Part shown: positions 54,260 through 62,329 of the stretch, in pieces
Layout of the letters: the number at the start of each line of letters is the position of its first letter
Numbering within the stretch: the first letter of the stretch is position 1
Assembly: GCF_025561425.1 (NCBI RefSeq)
Contig: NZ_CP094824.1
Location: 558,001 to 622,000 of the forward strand
DNA from: Mammaliicoccus sciuri
GTDB taxonomy: Bacteria; Bacillota; Bacilli; Staphylococcales; Staphylococcaceae
DNA: 64,000 nt
Direction of reading: 5' to 3'
Notes under the pieces: generated by a model
Database searches by the model: none
What the model was told of the DNA's origin: nothing
What the model saw: the letters and a program-made list of their open reading frames with translations, nothing else
Translations under genes and position numbers: made by a program

Positions 54260-54991
54260 ATGTTATGGGCGTATTTTAAATCTGAATTGTTATTGTTAAC
54301 TAGAAAAAAATCATATTTAATACTTTCGATTATGTTGCCGTTAGTATTTTATTTAATATTCACAGCACTATTGGATTTACCTAAAGAATACGAAGCTAAA
54401 TTTTATAAAGAATATATGTTTAGTATGGCGACGTTCAGTTTAAGTAGTTTCTGTATCATGACATTTCCATTAGAGATGATAGAAGATAAGAAAATAGGAT
54501 GGTCTAAAAATTTATTCAAAACACCTTTATCACCAAGTTATTACTATGTAGGGAAAGTAATGAAACTCATGTGCATGTTTTGTTTAGCCATTATCGCATT
54601 ATTTTTAACAGGTGCTTTTTATAAAGGTGTTGAAATGTCAGCAGGTGAATGGATTGGCTCAGGATTGATGTTATGGGTTGGATCTAGCATGTTTTTATCA
54701 ATGGGTGTTCTTATATCTCAAATTAAAGATATCCAAAAAGCTAGTGCTATTGCGAATATCATATATTTAGGGTTTGCTGTATTGGGAGGACTTTGGTTCC
54801 CAACAGATCAGTTTCCAGATTGGCTAAAGCACGTATCGTATGCAACACCTACTTATAATTTAAGAGAACTTTCTTTATCTGTGACAACTCAAGGTGGTAT
54901 ACACTTTGTTTCACTTCTTATATTGGCAATTTATTGTATACTGTTTATAAGTATTGCGTTGATTATACGTAAAAAGACGGAAGTGGTTTAA
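54260..54991 (+). CDS. ABC-2 type permease (YvfS-like)
   Basis: 243 residues with six predicted helices. Loop segment FPLEMIEDKKIGWSKNLFKT and the helix pair around ANIIYLGFAVLGGLWFPTDQF fit the ABC-2 permease family. It partners with the ATPase 6 bases upstream to export a peptide, antibiotic or lipid; the substrate is unknown. Its stop overlaps the kinase start (TAATG). Confidence 0.83.
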   Translation: MLWAYFKSELLLLTRKKSYLILSIMLPLVFYLIFTALLDLPKEYEAKFYKEYMFSMATFSLSSFCIMTFPLEMIEDKKIGWSKNLFKTPLSPSYYYVGKVMKLMCMFCLAIIALFLTGAFYKGVEMSAGEWIGSGLMLWVGSSMFLSMGVLISQIKDIQKASAIANIIYLGFAVLGGLWFPTDQFPDWLKHVSYATPTYNLRELSLSVTTQGGIHFVSLLILAIYCILFISIALIIRKKTEVV

Positions 54992-56097
54992 TGACATTAA
55001 TAGAAAGAATTAAAGAGAATCCTATAGGTTCATCAAACTTAATTTATCTCATCTTTCCGATATTGAGTTTAACAGTACTTGGTTATAAAGGATCTTTATG
55101 GAGCGGTATATTGGTTACCGCTCTATTTACGATAAGTTACTTAATGATGATTTATGTAGATTTATCTAAAAGGCGCATGCTTAGAAGAATACTTTTAATG
55201 GTTCATTTTTTAGGTATATTTTATTTTGTAGATTTTTTTAATGCTTCACATTTATTATTCTTTTTCTATGCAGCTTATATTATTCCATATGTCTTTCAAA
55301 CTAAAATGAAATCTATCGAAGTATTAATGTATATTGTGTCGTTTATGATTGCTATTTATATTATTGCGGTTGATCATAGAGACTATTTAATTATTATGAT
55401 ACCTATGAGTATTGTCATTATATTTATTCTGTTTGGAAATTTTAAAGCGTTAGAATCTGAACAGTTAAAAGAAGAAATTAGAAGTAAAAATGAACATATC
55501 AATACGTTAATTGCTGAACAAGAGCGAAATCGAATCGGACAAGATTTACACGATACGTTAGGTCATGTATTTGCGAGTTTAAGTATTAAATCTGAACTTG
55601 CGATGAAATTAGTGGATAAAGATATTGATAAAGCGAAAGAAGAAATGGCGTCTGTGAATGAATTATCTAAAGAAGCACTTGTTAAAGTAAGAGCAATTGT
55701 AGATGATTTAAAGTTGCAATCTTTTGAAGAAGAAGTGAAGACGATGGAAACATTGTTAGAAAATGCAAACTTATCGTTTGAATTTAACAATGCTGACAGA
55801 GCTCAATCACTCAGTCCAACTCGACAATCAGCCCTGTCAATGATTTTGAGAGAAGCGGTTAACAATGTCATTAAGCATGCACAGGCTACTAAAGTAACGG
55901 GTGAAATCGTTGAAGAAAATAAACATTTAACATTGGTAATCATAGATGACGGCATAGGTATGAAACACATTGATGAAGATGATTTTAAGAGTATCAAATA
56001 TCGTGTTCATGCATTAAATGGCCAATTAAAAGTAAGTAATTTAAGTAAGGGATTAAAAATGACGATCACATTGCCTAGAGGGGATGACACATTATGA
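54991..56097 (+). CDS. Sensor histidine kinase, DesK/NarX-like (YvfT type)
   Basis: 368 residues. Five or six helices lie in the first 150 residues with very short loops, so signals are probably sensed within the membrane. A coiled coil follows, then the H-box RIGQDLHDTLGHVFASL (phosphorylated His about residue 188), N-box LREAVNNVIKHAQA and G-box IDDGIGMKH. This is HisKA_3 type. It should phosphorylate the regulator encoded next, whose start overlaps by 4 bases. The linked ABC exporter suggests sensing of membrane-active compounds. Confidence 0.88.
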   Translation: MTLIERIKENPIGSSNLIYLIFPILSLTVLGYKGSLWSGILVTALFTISYLMMIYVDLSKRRMLRRILLMVHFLGIFYFVDFFNASHLLFFFYAAYIIPYVFQTKMKSIEVLMYIVSFMIAIYIIAVDHRDYLIIMIPMSIVIIFILFGNFKALESEQLKEEIRSKNEHINTLIAEQERNRIGQDLHDTLGHVFASLSIKSELAMKLVDKDIDKAKEEMASVNELSKEALVKVRAIVDDLKLQSFEEEVKTMETLLENANLSFEFNNADRAQSLSPTRQSALSMILREAVNNVIKHAQATKVTGEIVEENKHLTLVIIDDGIGMKHIDEDDFKSIKYRVHALNGQLKVSNLSKGLKMTITLPRGDDTL

Positions 56098-56699
56098 TAT
56101 CAATTGTTATAGCAGAAGACCAAGAAATGTTACGGAAAGCCATGGTTCAATTGATGGAACTGAATGATGAATTAAGTATTTTAGGAGACTTTTCAAATGG
56201 AGAAGATGCGTTGGAAGGAATTCAAAGTCTTGAACCAGATCTAGCAATACTAGATGTCGAAATGCCTAAAATGACAGGATTAGAAGTATTGAAAAAAGTA
56301 AAAGATTCAAACTTAAATACGAAAGTCATCATCGTTACAACTTTTAAAAGACCTGGATATTTTGAAAGTGCAGTAGCAAACGATGTTGATGCATACGTAT
56401 TGAAAGAACGATCAATCGATGAACTCGTTGAAACAATTAAAAATGTGATGGACGGTAAGAAAGAATATAGTGAATCTTTAATGACATCAATGTTTAAAGA
56501 TAGAAATCCATTAAGCCCGAAAGAACAACTCGTATTAAAAGAAATAGGCAAAGGCTTATCCAGTAAAGAAATATCAAAAGAATTATATTTATCAGACGGC
56601 ACAATTAGAAACTATACATCGATAATTATAGATAAATTAGAAGCAGATAACCGATTTGACGCATGGCAGAAAGCAATCGAAAAAGATGGATATAGATAG
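56094..56699 (+). CDS. NarL/FixJ-type response regulator (YvfU-like)
   Basis: 201 residues. The receiver domain has phospho-acceptor Asp54 in LAILDVEMPKMTG, acidic pair ED at residues 8-9 and Lys in AYVLKERS. The LuxR-type HTH is LSPKEQLVLKEIGKGLSSKE followed by DGTIRNYTS. It probably binds the palindrome before the operon and controls the ABC transporter genes. Last gene of the four-gene operon; no clear terminator follows before the hairpin array. Confidence 0.88.
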   Translation: MISIVIAEDQEMLRKAMVQLMELNDELSILGDFSNGEDALEGIQSLEPDLAILDVEMPKMTGLEVLKKVKDSNLNTKVIIVTTFKRPGYFESAVANDVDAYVLKERSIDELVETIKNVMDGKKEYSESLMTSMFKDRNPLSPKEQLVLKEIGKGLSSKEISKELYLSDGTIRNYTSIIIDKLEADNRFDAWQKAIEKDGYR

Positions 56700-56743
56700 G
56701 TGCAAGGGTAGTAGAGGTAAGTAGAGCTTAGTGGGGAATTTCT

Positions 56744-56795
56744 GGACCGATACGAAAATTTACCGGTCCATAAACGAGAAATATGGACCGATAAA
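56744..56795. repeat. Hairpin repeat array, locus 5, left part (variant A)
   Basis: GGACCGATA at 56744 (partial unit) and a full 33-nt unit at 56761-56793: arms TACCGGTCC/GGACCGATA, loop ATAAACGAGAAATAT; 41-base period. CCGATAAA at 56788-56795 is the target duplication of the second IS256-like copy. Confidence 0.88.
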
Positions 56796-58205
56796 AGTCA
56801 AGTCCATATGTTTGTGTAATATCTTTAGAATGTAATCAACCTTTGGTTTTTTAATGAATCGAACAACTATATTTGTTTTGAAGTTTAAACAGATATAGTT
56901 GTTTGATCACTACTTATTTTTTAAAAAATAAGTAGCTTAATTAAGCGATAAATGGTCTGTTAGACTTATCAAATCTTTCTTGAATATCCATAAGTACTGC
57001 GCCAATTAATCTAAAAGCTGAATCTAGATTAGGGAATGTTTTAACTATTTTTTCTCGTTTTCTGAGTTGCATATTAATATTTTCAACTGAATTAGTAGTT
57101 CTTAGATTTTTATGATGTTGAGCAGGAAATCTATAGAATTGTGAGGCATCTTCGAAGCCTTCATCCAATATTTTAATAGCTTCCACATACTTAGGATTAC
57201 TTTCATATTGTGCAATGAATTCATCTTTGAGCTGAACAGCGTGACGATATGTTGGTGCTTGGAATATTGATTTAAGTAACATTCTAGCTTCTTTAGAGTT
57301 CTTTTTAGGAAATCTCTCTACAATATTTTTAAGAAAATGGAATGTACAACGTTGCCAAGATGAATCAATAAACTGTGACTTAATAGATTTAATAAGTCCA
57401 GAATGCGCATCAGAGATAATAAGTTCAGGTGTTGTTAAACCACGCATTCTTAAGTCTTCAAAAAACTCTGACCAAGCTAATTCTGACTCTTGATTAGAAA
57501 TTTTAAAGCCAATAATGTCGCGTTTTCTATTTTCGTTGATACCCATAGCGATATAAACACCTTTAGAAACAATTTTATTATTCTCTCTTACCTTAATGTG
57601 CATAGCATCAACAAATACATACTTATACTGATGACTAACAATAGGTCTACCAGCCCATTCTTTAATTTCAGGATCTAGGTTTTTTATTACGCCTGAAACA
57701 GTTGATTTAGACACAGATTTTCCCGTTAGGGATTCCACAATTTTATTAACATTTCTAGTTGAAACACCATTAATGTATGCTTCTGTCATCGCTAAAATAA
57801 GCGATTGGTCAGAACGCGAATATTGATTAAATACTTCAGTTGTAAATTCACCGTCACGTGTTCTTGGAACTTTTAATGTCAGATTGCCAATAGGCATCAG
57901 GAAATCACGCTCATAATAGCCATTACGTTGTGCGTTTCTTCCTGAATTCTTTTGTTTATATCCAGCATTAACATACTTGTCTCTTTCCATTTCCATGTAT
58001 GCATTTATGACAGTCATAGCTATTGTTTTCATAGACGCATTCATATCACTTCCAAAAATAGCACTTGCCAATTCTTCATAATCTAAGTTAACATTTAATT
58101 GAGTCATATATAGTCACCTCTACAATTTTTTCTTAGTCGATTACATTGTACCAAAGTGAGCTATATGTGGCTCTTTTTTTATTACACAATTATATGGACA
58201 TATTC
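56796..58205 (-). mobile_element. IS256-family insertion sequence, copy 2 (1410 bp, inverted)
   Basis: Same length and same ends as copy 1, in opposite orientation; only the last base of the right end differs (A here for G in complement). CCGATAAA is directly repeated at 56788-56795 and 58206-58213. The encoded transposase is identical to copy 1 at all 388 residues, so the copies are recent. With copy 1 it brackets 13.4 kb in inverted orientation. Confidence 0.92.
56941..58107 (-). CDS. IS256-family transposase, second copy
   Basis: 388 residues, identical in protein sequence to the gene at 42120-43286, with the same AGAGGTGACTATAT ribosome site. All DDE-region motifs are present (VDAMHIKV, ISDAHSGL, NSVENINM), so it should be functional. 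The 26-bp perfect palindrome beyond its stop codon (CTACTTATTTTTT and complement) probably ends its transcript. Confidence 0.93.
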   Translation of the reverse strand: MTQLNVNLDYEELASAIFGSDMNASMKTIAMTVINAYMEMERDKYVNAGYKQKNSGRNAQRNGYYERDFLMPIGNLTLKVPRTRDGEFTTEVFNQYSRSDQSLILAMTEAYINGVSTRNVNKIVESLTGKSVSKSTVSGVIKNLDPEIKEWAGRPIVSHQYKYVFVDAMHIKVRENNKIVSKGVYIAMGINENRKRDIIGFKISNQESELAWSEFFEDLRMRGLTTPELIISDAHSGLIKSIKSQFIDSSWQRCTFHFLKNIVERFPKKNSKEARMLLKSIFQAPTYRHAVQLKDEFIAQYESNPKYVEAIKILDEGFEDASQFYRFPAQHHKNLRTTNSVENINMQLRKREKIVKTFPNLDSAFRLIGAVLMDIQERFDKSNRPFIA

Positions 58206-58296
58206 CCGATAAAAATAAATATCGACCCGAAAACGGGATTTTCAGTCCGATAAAAATAAATATCGACCCGAAAACGAGATTTACAGTCCGATAAAA
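58206..58296. repeat. Hairpin repeat array, locus 5, right part (variant B)
   Basis: CCGATAAA or CCGATAAAA at 58206, 58247 and 58288, each 41 bases apart. Units carry GACCCGAAAACGGG and CAGTCC. On the minus strand TATCGGACT can pair with GGGTCGATA using G-U pairs. The array ends where the IS3-family element begins. Confidence 0.8.
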
Positions 58297-58358
58297 TAAA
58301 ATATGATGTGAACCCAAATATTTGAACTAAACAAATCAAAATATTGGGGTGCATTCTA

Positions 58359-58895
58359 ATGAGGAAAAAATATGAATTTAAATTCAAACTAAAACTTGTA
58401 AAAGAATATTTAGAAGGACATCAAAGTTATAGAACAATTGCTTTAAAATATGGTATTTCAAGTTGGTCTGTCCTTCGGATTTGGGTCAATCAATATAAAG
58501 AGTTTGGAGAAGAAGGTTTAGAAATAAAAAGTAGAAATACTGTTTATACTAGCGAATTTAAATTATCTGTTTTAAAATTTAGACAAGAAAATATGTTGTC
58601 TTATCAAGATACTGCGAATCACTTTAGAATTATTAATCCTATTATCATTGCCAATTGGCAACATCAATTTGATGAAAAGTGTCGTCTTGATATAGATAAT
58701 AAACAAAAGGGACGATCTCACACTATGACTAAAAAACGATCTAAATCAGATAATAAAAATTTACCTTTAAATGAAAATGAACGTGAAGAACTTGAAAGAC
58801 TTAGAAATGAAAATGAGACGTTAAAGGCAGGTATAGCTTATCAAAAAAAGTTACAAGCCTTGACCGACATTTACGGAAGCAAAAATCAGAAATAG
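58359..58895 (+). CDS. IS3-family OrfA
   Basis: 178 residues from ATG 58359. Two helix-turn-helix modules (KLVKEYLEGHQSYRTIALKY and SVLKFRQENMLSYQDTANHF) and a C-terminal coil (EREELERLRNENETLKAG) for dimerisation. The slippery site A-AAA-AAG at 58844-58850 allows fusion to OrfB. Confidence 0.87.
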   Translation: MRKKYEFKFKLKLVKEYLEGHQSYRTIALKYGISSWSVLRIWVNQYKEFGEEGLEIKSRNTVYTSEFKLSVLKFRQENMLSYQDTANHFRIINPIIIANWQHQFDEKCRLDIDNKQKGRSHTMTKKRSKSDNKNLPLNENEREELERLRNENETLKAGIAYQKKLQALTDIYGSKNQK

Positions 58896-59767
58896 TAAAG
58901 GTCATTAAGGAACTAAATGAAACATATAATATACGATTAAGTATCTTATTTAAAGTCGCTCAAATAGCTAAATCTGTATACTATTATTGGATAAATAAAT
59001 TTAGTAAAGCTGATAAAGATGAAACATTGATTCAAGTAATAAAAGAAATATGTGAAGAATCAAACCATACCTATGGTTATCGTCGTGTTACACAAGCACT
59101 AAGAAATAGAGGTCTTATCGTAAATCATAAAAAAGTACTAAGAATTATGAAAGAACATAATCTAACTTGTACAAAGTTCACACATAGAGGTCGTAAGTAT
59201 CGTTCCTTTAAAGGTAAAGTTGGTAAAGTAGCTCAAAATATATTAAATCGTAGATTTAAAACAAGTCTCCCATTTCAAAAAGTCGTAACAGATATTACAG
59301 AGTTCAAATTAATGAATGGTCAGAAATTATATTTATCACCTTTTATGGACTTATATAGTTCAGAGATTATCAGCTTTAAAATCTCAAGTCGTCCTACATT
59401 AGATATAGTCATCAATCCATTAAAAGAAATGATAAAGCGTCGTCCAAACCTAGATCATCGTTTAACGATTCATTCAGATCAAGGCTGGCATTATCAACAT
59501 TCACAATACACTAGATTATTAAAAGACCATAAAATATTTCAGAGTATGTCTAGAAAAGGTAATTGTCTAGATAATTCAGTTATGGAAAACTTTTTTGGGT
59601 TACTTAAACAAGAAATGTATTATGGCCAAGAATTTAAAGATTTTCAGGACCTTGAACAAGCTATTCATCGATATATCGATTTTTATAATAACGAAAGAAT
59701 CAAATCAAAATTAAAAGGCTTATCTCCCAAAAATTACAGGAGACAAACCTTTGAAATAATATACTAA
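58850..59767 (+). CDS. IS3-family OrfB transposase, expressed by frameshift
   Basis: The frame is open from the slippery site at 58850 to 59767 (about 305 residues). The first start-like codon is only at 59027, so -1 frameshifting is the likely route. HTH_21 part TYGYRRVTQALRNRG; catalytic TDITEFK, IHSDQGWHYQH and NSVMENFFGLLKQEMYY give the DDE triad. It appears intact. Confidence 0.86.
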   Translation, partial: VTSLDRHLRKQKSEIVKVIKELNETYNIRLSILFKVAQIAKSVYYYWINKFSKADKDETLIQVIKEICEESNHTYGYRRVTQALRNRGLIVNHKKVLRIMKEHNLTCTKFTHRGRKYRSFKGKVGKVAQNILNRRFKTSLPFQKVVTDITEFKLMNGQKLYLSPFMDLYSSEIISFKISSRPTLDIVINPLKEMIKRRPNLDHRLTIHSDQGWHYQHSQYTRLLKDHKIFQSMSRKGNCLDNSVMENFFGLLKQEMYYGQEFKDFQDLEQAIHRYIDFYNNERIKSKLKGLSPKNYRRQTFEIIY

Positions 59768-59791
59768 TTAAGGTTTAGATTTTTGGGTTCA

Positions 59792-60184
59792 GTACAGAAA
59801 CAGAAAAAGACAGTTTATTCTGTTACATTCAAAATAAATGTATTAAACTATATGAAAAGAACAGGCGATTCCTTCCAAGATACAGCGATTAAATTTGGCC
59901 TAAATACCCCATCTATTATTGTGCGATGGAAAAAGATATATGACAAAGAAGGTGTGGAAGGACTCGAAAAGCCGAAAGGACGACCTCCCATGAAAAAGAA
60001 GAAACAGAAGAAATCTAATCAAAACCTATCACGAGAAAAAGAGTTAGAGCTAGAAAATGAAAATCTTCGATTAGAGAATGCTTATTTAAAAAAGTTGAAC
60101 GCTTTTCGAGAGAATCCGAGTGCCTTTCTAGAAAAGCACAAGCAGCAGTGGCATTCGAACTCAAAGAAGAAGGATTCAAATTAA
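59792..60184 (+). pseudogene. IS3-family OrfA, N-terminally truncated
   Basis: The frame can start only in the preceding element (TTG 59783). The remaining sequence starts QKQKKTVYSVTFKINVLNYM, which corresponds to the second HTH of OrfA, continues through GVEGLEKPKGRPPMKKKK, and ends in the leucine-rich coil. The first HTH (about 60-80 residues) is gone. Confidence 0.8.
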
Positions 60185-61011
60185 AAGATATCTTAGTAAA
60201 GGTTGGTATACCAGAAGCAACCTATCATTACCATGCCAAACAATTACAAAAGGAAGATTTAGATAAAGGTTGGAAGAAAAAGATCATTGAACTTTTTCAA
60301 AAACACAACGGTAAATACGGCTATCGTCGTATATATTTAGCTTTGAGAAATCAAGGTTATCTCATTAACCATAAGAAAGTACAACGAATTATGCGAGAAC
60401 TAGGATTAAAATGTCAAAAATTCACACGTAAATCACGCTATCAATCATACAAAGGTACAGTTGGTAAAGTGGCTGAAAATCGCTTGAATCGTAGATTCCA
60501 TACATCTATTCGACTTCAAAAATTAGTGACAGATATCACTGAATTTAAATGTGCTGAAGAACAAAAATTATATCTCAGCCCTATTATGGATTTATACAAT
60601 GGGGAAATCATTTCTTATGGTATATCCAGAAGACCAACATTAGACTTAGTACTTCAATCATTGGATAAAGCAGTTACAATCATTAAGCATGAAGCACCAT
60701 ATCGTACGACGATACATTCTGATCAAGGTTGGCATTATCAGCATAATGCATGGATTAGAAGATTATCGGAACAAAGGATTTATCAAAGTATGTCACGTAA
60801 AGCGACGTGTGCGGATAATGCTTCTATGGAGAATTTCTTTGGCATCATGAAGCAGGAAATGTATCATGGAGAAGAACTTGTTAACTATGAAACATTAAAA
60901 AGAAGAATTGAGGATTACATCTATTGGTATAACAATGAACGTTTGAAATTAAAATTGGCTGGACGAAGTCCAGTACAATACCGAACTCAATCCAGCCAAT
61001 TAATAGCATAA
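60094..61011 (+). CDS. IS3-family OrfB transposase of truncated element
   Basis: The frame runs from the slippery heptamer (60088-60094) to 61011, about 305 residues. GKYGYRRIYLALRNQGYLIN, then catalytic TDITEFK, IHSDQGWHYQH and ASMENFFGIMKQEMYH complete a DDE triad. It is about half identical to OrfB of the neighbouring element, a separate IS type. The protein could act in trans. Confidence 0.83.
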   Translation, partial: VERFSRESECLSRKAQAAVAFELKEEGFKLKDILVKVGIPEATYHYHAKQLQKEDLDKGWKKKIIELFQKHNGKYGYRRIYLALRNQGYLINHKKVQRIMRELGLKCQKFTRKSRYQSYKGTVGKVAENRLNRRFHTSIRLQKLVTDITEFKCAEEQKLYLSPIMDLYNGEIISYGISRRPTLDLVLQSLDKAVTIIKHEAPYRTTIHSDQGWHYQHNAWIRRLSEQRIYQSMSRKATCADNASMENFFGIMKQEMYHGEELVNYETLKRRIEDYIYWYNNERLKLKLAGRSPVQYRTQSSQLIA

Positions 61012-61085
61012 TGGAAACTCTAACTTTGGGGGGTCACTACCAAATGGTTGGAATTTTTTTATTATATGGAGGAATTAATTAATAA

Positions 61086-62116
61086 TTGGGGACCACAATT
61101 AGTTTAATCACGTTTATTGTATTACTCGCTTTAACCGGATTCTTTGTTGCGACAGAATTTGCAATTGTAAAGGTCAGGTCATCTAGAATTAACTACTTAG
61201 CAGAACAGAATTATAAGAACGCTCAACCAGCTAAAAAGGTAGTCGAACATCTTGATGAGTATTTAGCAGCATGTCAGCTAGGTATTACCATTACAGCACT
61301 TGGAATTGGTATGGTTGGCGAATCAACATTTGAGTTTATTCTGCATCCACTTTATAGTAGCTTTGGATTATCAGAAACGGTTATTCATGTCTTAACATTA
61401 GTCAGCGCATTTATTATCGCAACTTATTTACACGTTGTAGTAGGTGAAATGGCGCCAAAGACAATCGCAATTCAAAAAGCAGAACAAGTTACATTATTCT
61501 TTGCAAGACCGATCATACTGTTTTACAAATTATTATATCCTTTTATTTTTATTTTAAATGGGTCAGCAAGAATGATATTGAGCTTATTTAGTATGAAACC
61601 TGCGAAAGAGTCTGAATTATATCACTCTGAAGAAGAATTGAAAATGTTGATTAAAGAAAGTCACCAAGGTGGGAAAATTTCATCAACAGAACTAGAACAT
61701 ATTAATAAAGTCTTTATTTATGATGAACTTGTCGTCAAAGATTGTATGATTTCTAAAGACAATATGACAATGATTAATAGTAAGTTTAGTCAGCAAGAAG
61801 CAATACAATTTGTAAAAATGGCTATTATACGAGATACCCAGTTTATCAAGAAGATAAAACGAATGTTATTGGATATTTACATGCGAAAGATTTATTGAAA
61901 GACAACATACAAGATATAACTGAATTGATTCACGAAATCATATACGTCAAAGAGGCAGACGCCATCCAAAACGTATTAGATAAAATGAAAAAACAACGTG
62001 CACATATCGCAATTGTTCATAATGAACACGGTGAATTAGCAGGTATGATTACGATGGAAGACATACTTGAAAATATTGTCGGTAACATTGAAGATGAACA
62101 CGATAAATGGACGTAA
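61086..62116 (+). pseudogene. CorC/HlyC-type (DUF21-CBS) membrane protein with one frameshift
   Basis: Part 1 (61086-about 61815) has the DUF21 membrane domain: FFVATEFAIVKVRSSRI, ACQLGITITALGIGMVGE and VVVGEMAPKTIAIQKAE, then the first CBS module. After QQEAIQFVK the frame is lost by absence of one A in a run of five (61815-61819). Restoring it gives KNGYYTRYPVYQ and IGYLHAKDLLK, leading into the second CBS and ITMEDILENIVGNIEDEHD. Total about 343 residues, lacking the C-terminal CorC_HlyC domain of longer members. Start TTG 61086, 50 bases downstream of the truncated IS end, so the promoter may be altered. Confidence 0.8.
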
Positions 62117-62118
62117 GC

Positions 62119-62154
62119 AGAACCTGAGCCAAACAAATGGCTCAGGTTCTTTTA
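62119..62154 (+). terminator. Terminator after CorC-like gene
   Basis: AGAACCTGAGCCA pairs perfectly with TGGCTCAGGTTCT, 6-nt loop, T run. Confidence 0.9.
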
Positions 62155-62232
62155 GTTTGGTCTGCTTTTATCATGTGTTAAATAAAATTTTGAAAAATAA
62201 AATATATTAAATAATAAAAATATAAAAATGCA

Positions 62233-62261
62233 TTGACATTAACGTTTGCAATACATATCAT
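62233..62261 (+). promoter_or_regulatory. Sigma-A promoter of glpT
   Basis: TTGACA at 62233-62238 and TATCAT at 62256-62261 with a 17-bp spacer, about 70 bp before the start codon. ATTAACGTTTGCAAT lies in the spacer and weakly resembles a CcpA cre site; that part is tentative. Confidence 0.65.
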
Positions 62262-62329
62262 GAAATTATAAATTGCATTTTACAAAATCTTTACATTCTT
62301 TACAAAAAATAATAATAGGAGGTAAGAGT

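Larger units (their letters stand above)
58309..59791 (+). mobile_element. IS3-family insertion sequence (about 1483 bp)
   Basis: Left end TGAACCCAAATATTTGAAC and right end (complement) TGAACCCAAAAATCTAAAC match at 14 of 19 positions. It contains orfA and orfB with an A-AAA-AAG slippery heptamer. The right end abuts a second, 5'-truncated IS3-family element, so it either inserted into that element or a deletion joined them. No target duplication was identified. Confidence 0.85.
59792..61036 (+). mobile_element. 5'-truncated IS3-family element
   Basis: The right end reads AACTTTGGGGGGTCA (complement TGACCCCCCAAAGTT), a typical IS3-family terminus. The left end is missing: orfA lacks its first HTH and begins abruptly at the end of the preceding element. 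orfA remnant and intact orfB are still joined by an A-AAA-AAG site (60088-60094). It probably cannot transpose itself without the left end. Confidence 0.82.

Noticed and set aside
42022-58205. Composite transposon carrying the iron-uptake operon
   Set aside because: The segment holds ordinary staphylococcal genes and each IS has its own CCGATAAA duplication, so two independent insertions explain it better than movement as a unit.
62233-62261. CcpA cre site before glpT
   Set aside because: The match to the consensus is only partial (ATTAACGTTTGCAAT); kept as a remark under the promoter, not as a separate site.
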